The notes under the pieces are model-generated. The model searched no databases and was not told the DNA's origin. It was given only the letters and a program-made list of their open reading frames with translations. Of a stretch of 64,000 nucleotides of DNA, positions 62,921 through 64,000 are shown one piece after another. The first letter of the stretch is position 1. Every line of letters starts with the position of its first letter. The DNA lies in the NCBI RefSeq assembly GCF_003097635.1, contig NZ_QCZI01000016.1, positions 1 through 64,000 on the forward strand, in the 5' to 3' direction. The position numbers and the translations under genes are program-made. This DNA is from Flavobacterium psychrotolerans. GTDB lineage: Bacteria > Bacteroidota > Bacteroidia > Flavobacteriales > Flavobacteriaceae.

Positions 62921-64000
62921 ATGCCCATGAAATTCAAAATGTCAATGCTTTCTCTTCGAATCAGGATTTTCCTTTCCATGATTGTATTGATTTTGATTGC
63001 CTCCGTTTTAATGGCTTCCATTTCTATTATTCAGTTTAAAAACGAGGCTAAAGAATACCATCAGGAACGTTTGGAACGCAAAGAAACCGCGATAAAAGAG
63101 CACATCAATTATGTGCTTTCCACTACGACTTATCCCTTAACGTCAAATAATTTACCTTTTATTTTTAAAGATAAAATTCATGAACTGGCACAGATTCACA
63201 ATCTGGAAATCAATATTTATAGCCTCAACGGGAAATTGCTAAAATCATCAAAGGCTTCCTTTTCCATAGATAGCGTTTCACCCCCCATCCCGAAATACAT
63301 TCTCAAATTGGTACAATCTTCCATTGAAAAAAGATACGTTGACATTAAAAATATTGATGGCGTAAAAAACCGTTCTTCTTACAGCCAAATTAAGGATGAA
63401 AAATTCAAACCGCTGGGAATTTTAAATTTACCATATGTTGAAGATGATGGTTTTTATGAAAAAGAACTGCAAAACTTCCTCATTCATTTAGGTCAGGTGT
63501 ATTCTTTCATGCTCGTGATTGCATTTGCCTTGGCCTATTTCCTTTCTACTTATATAACAAAATCCTTAAAAACCATTTCTGACAAATTAAACGAAACGAG
63601 TTTAAATCAGAAAAACGAAAAAATTGTGCTGGAAGCGAACAGCAAAGAAATTAATTTACTAATTAAAGCCTATAATGGCATGGTGGATAAATTGGAAGAA
63701 AGTGCTTTAAAATTAGCCCAAAGTGAAAGGGAGGAAGCGTGGCGGGAAATGGCAAAGCAGGTGGCTCATGAAATTAAAAATCCGTTGACGCCGATGCGAT
63801 TGACGGTACAAAGTTTTCAAAGAAAATTTGATGCTAATGATCCTGAATTAAAACAAAAAATCAAAGACTATTCGGAAACTTTAATCCAACAAATAGATAC
63901 GATGAGTTCTGTCGCTTCAGCTTTCTCAAATTTTGCGTCCATGCCAGCACAGCAAAACGAAACCTTGAATGTGGTGGAGGTAGTGGAATTGGCTTTAGAC
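62921..64000 (+). CDS. NtrY-like sensor histidine kinase, truncated by window end
   Basis: An open frame of 360 codons runs from the ATG at 62921 to the window end without a stop. It starts 3 bp after hemJ. The N-terminus has a basic stretch and a first transmembrane segment (IRIFLSMIVLILIASVLMAS). A sensor region follows, then a second transmembrane segment (about 190-207), a HAMP-like linker (TKSLKTISDKLNETSL), and the H-box QVAHEIKNPLTPMRL with His about 283. The kinase ATPase half is outside. It may respond to envelope state, but the signal is unknown. Cotranscription with hemJ is likely. Confidence 0.88.
   Translation, partial: MPMKFKMSMLSLRIRIFLSMIVLILIASVLMASISIIQFKNEAKEYHQERLERKETAIKEHINYVLSTTTYPLTSNNLPFIFKDKIHELAQIHNLEINIYSLNGKLLKSSKASFSIDSVSPPIPKYILKLVQSSIEKRYVDIKNIDGVKNRSSYSQIKDEKFKPLGILNLPYVEDDGFYEKELQNFLIHLGQVYSFMLVIAFALAYFLSTYITKSLKTISDKLNETSLNQKNEKIVLEANSKEINLLIKAYNGMVDKLEESALKLAQSEREEAWREMAKQVAHEIKNPLTPMRLTVQSFQRKFDANDPELKQKIKDYSETLIQQIDTMSSVASAFSNFASMPAQQNETLNVVEVVELALD

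Overview
The window looks like chromosomal DNA of a Flavobacterium-type member of the Bacteroidota. It is AT-rich. Several promoters read as TTG-N18-20-TAnnTTTG, the pattern of the Bacteroidetes primary sigma factor, and ribosome-binding sites are not obvious. Marker genes are typical of the group: PorZ of the type IX secretion system, an OmpA protein with thrombospondin type 3 repeats, an IPExxxVDY protein, a THC0290_0291-type barrel protein and a DksA-like protein with a reduced zinc finger. I see no rRNA, tRNA, CRISPR array, prophage or intact insertion sequence.

Layout. 0-10 kb: the two halves of an AddAB-type helicase-nuclease, separated by ompA and kbl. The AddA half carries an in-frame DUF559 endonuclease-like insertion. 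10-20 kb: superoxide dismutase, then purF, a PfkB kinase, rnhA and purN on the minus strand, then acpP-fabF-rnc-IPExxxVDY-pyk on the plus strand. 20-36 kb: a BI-1 membrane protein, DNA polymerase IV, CYTH protein, RlpA, pgi, M23 lipoprotein, a DUF3108 protein, the tyrosine/homogentisate dioxygenase pair, an amino acid permease, a patatin with a barrel, and uvrC. 36.6-40 kb: a plus-strand block with an unknown protein, an AstE/AspA-type zinc deacylase, a PLP decarboxylase and 5-formyltetrahydrofolate cyclo-ligase, preceded by a nearly pure A/T stretch. 40-51.6 kb: lspA, DksA-like, ileS, recO, porZ, gdhA, a barrel protein and a trans-sulfuration enzyme. 51.8-56 kb: small lipoprotein and DinB genes, an ArsC-like protein, yicC, gmk, nadD. 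56-64 kb: a heme locus (hemE, hemD, hemC, hemA leftward; an AraC regulator, hemH, hemJ and the start of a histidine kinase rightward). The kinase runs off the window.

Most of the window is conserved core genome. The unusual signals are: (1) the DUF559 cassette, bracketed by GC-rich palindromes, inside the AddA helicase reading frame; (2) a pair of dispersed structured repeats (about 9740 and 29223) with compensatory changes in the stem; (3) a second, about 100-bp structured repeat present as the 5' leader of the metB-like gene and again, inverted and decayed, between ileS and recO; (4) a likely remnant of tryptophan 2,3-dioxygenase between the DUF3108 and M23 genes; (5) a shared AACGTTTTCGT(T/C)A motif upstream of the IPExxxVDY-pyk unit and in the gdhA intergenic region; (6) a 7-bp tandem repeat in the ileS promoter region. 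Start codons of fabF, rnc, uvrC, the decarboxylase, the ArsC-like gene, gmk and hemE were placed inside longer open frames, for reasons given in each entry.
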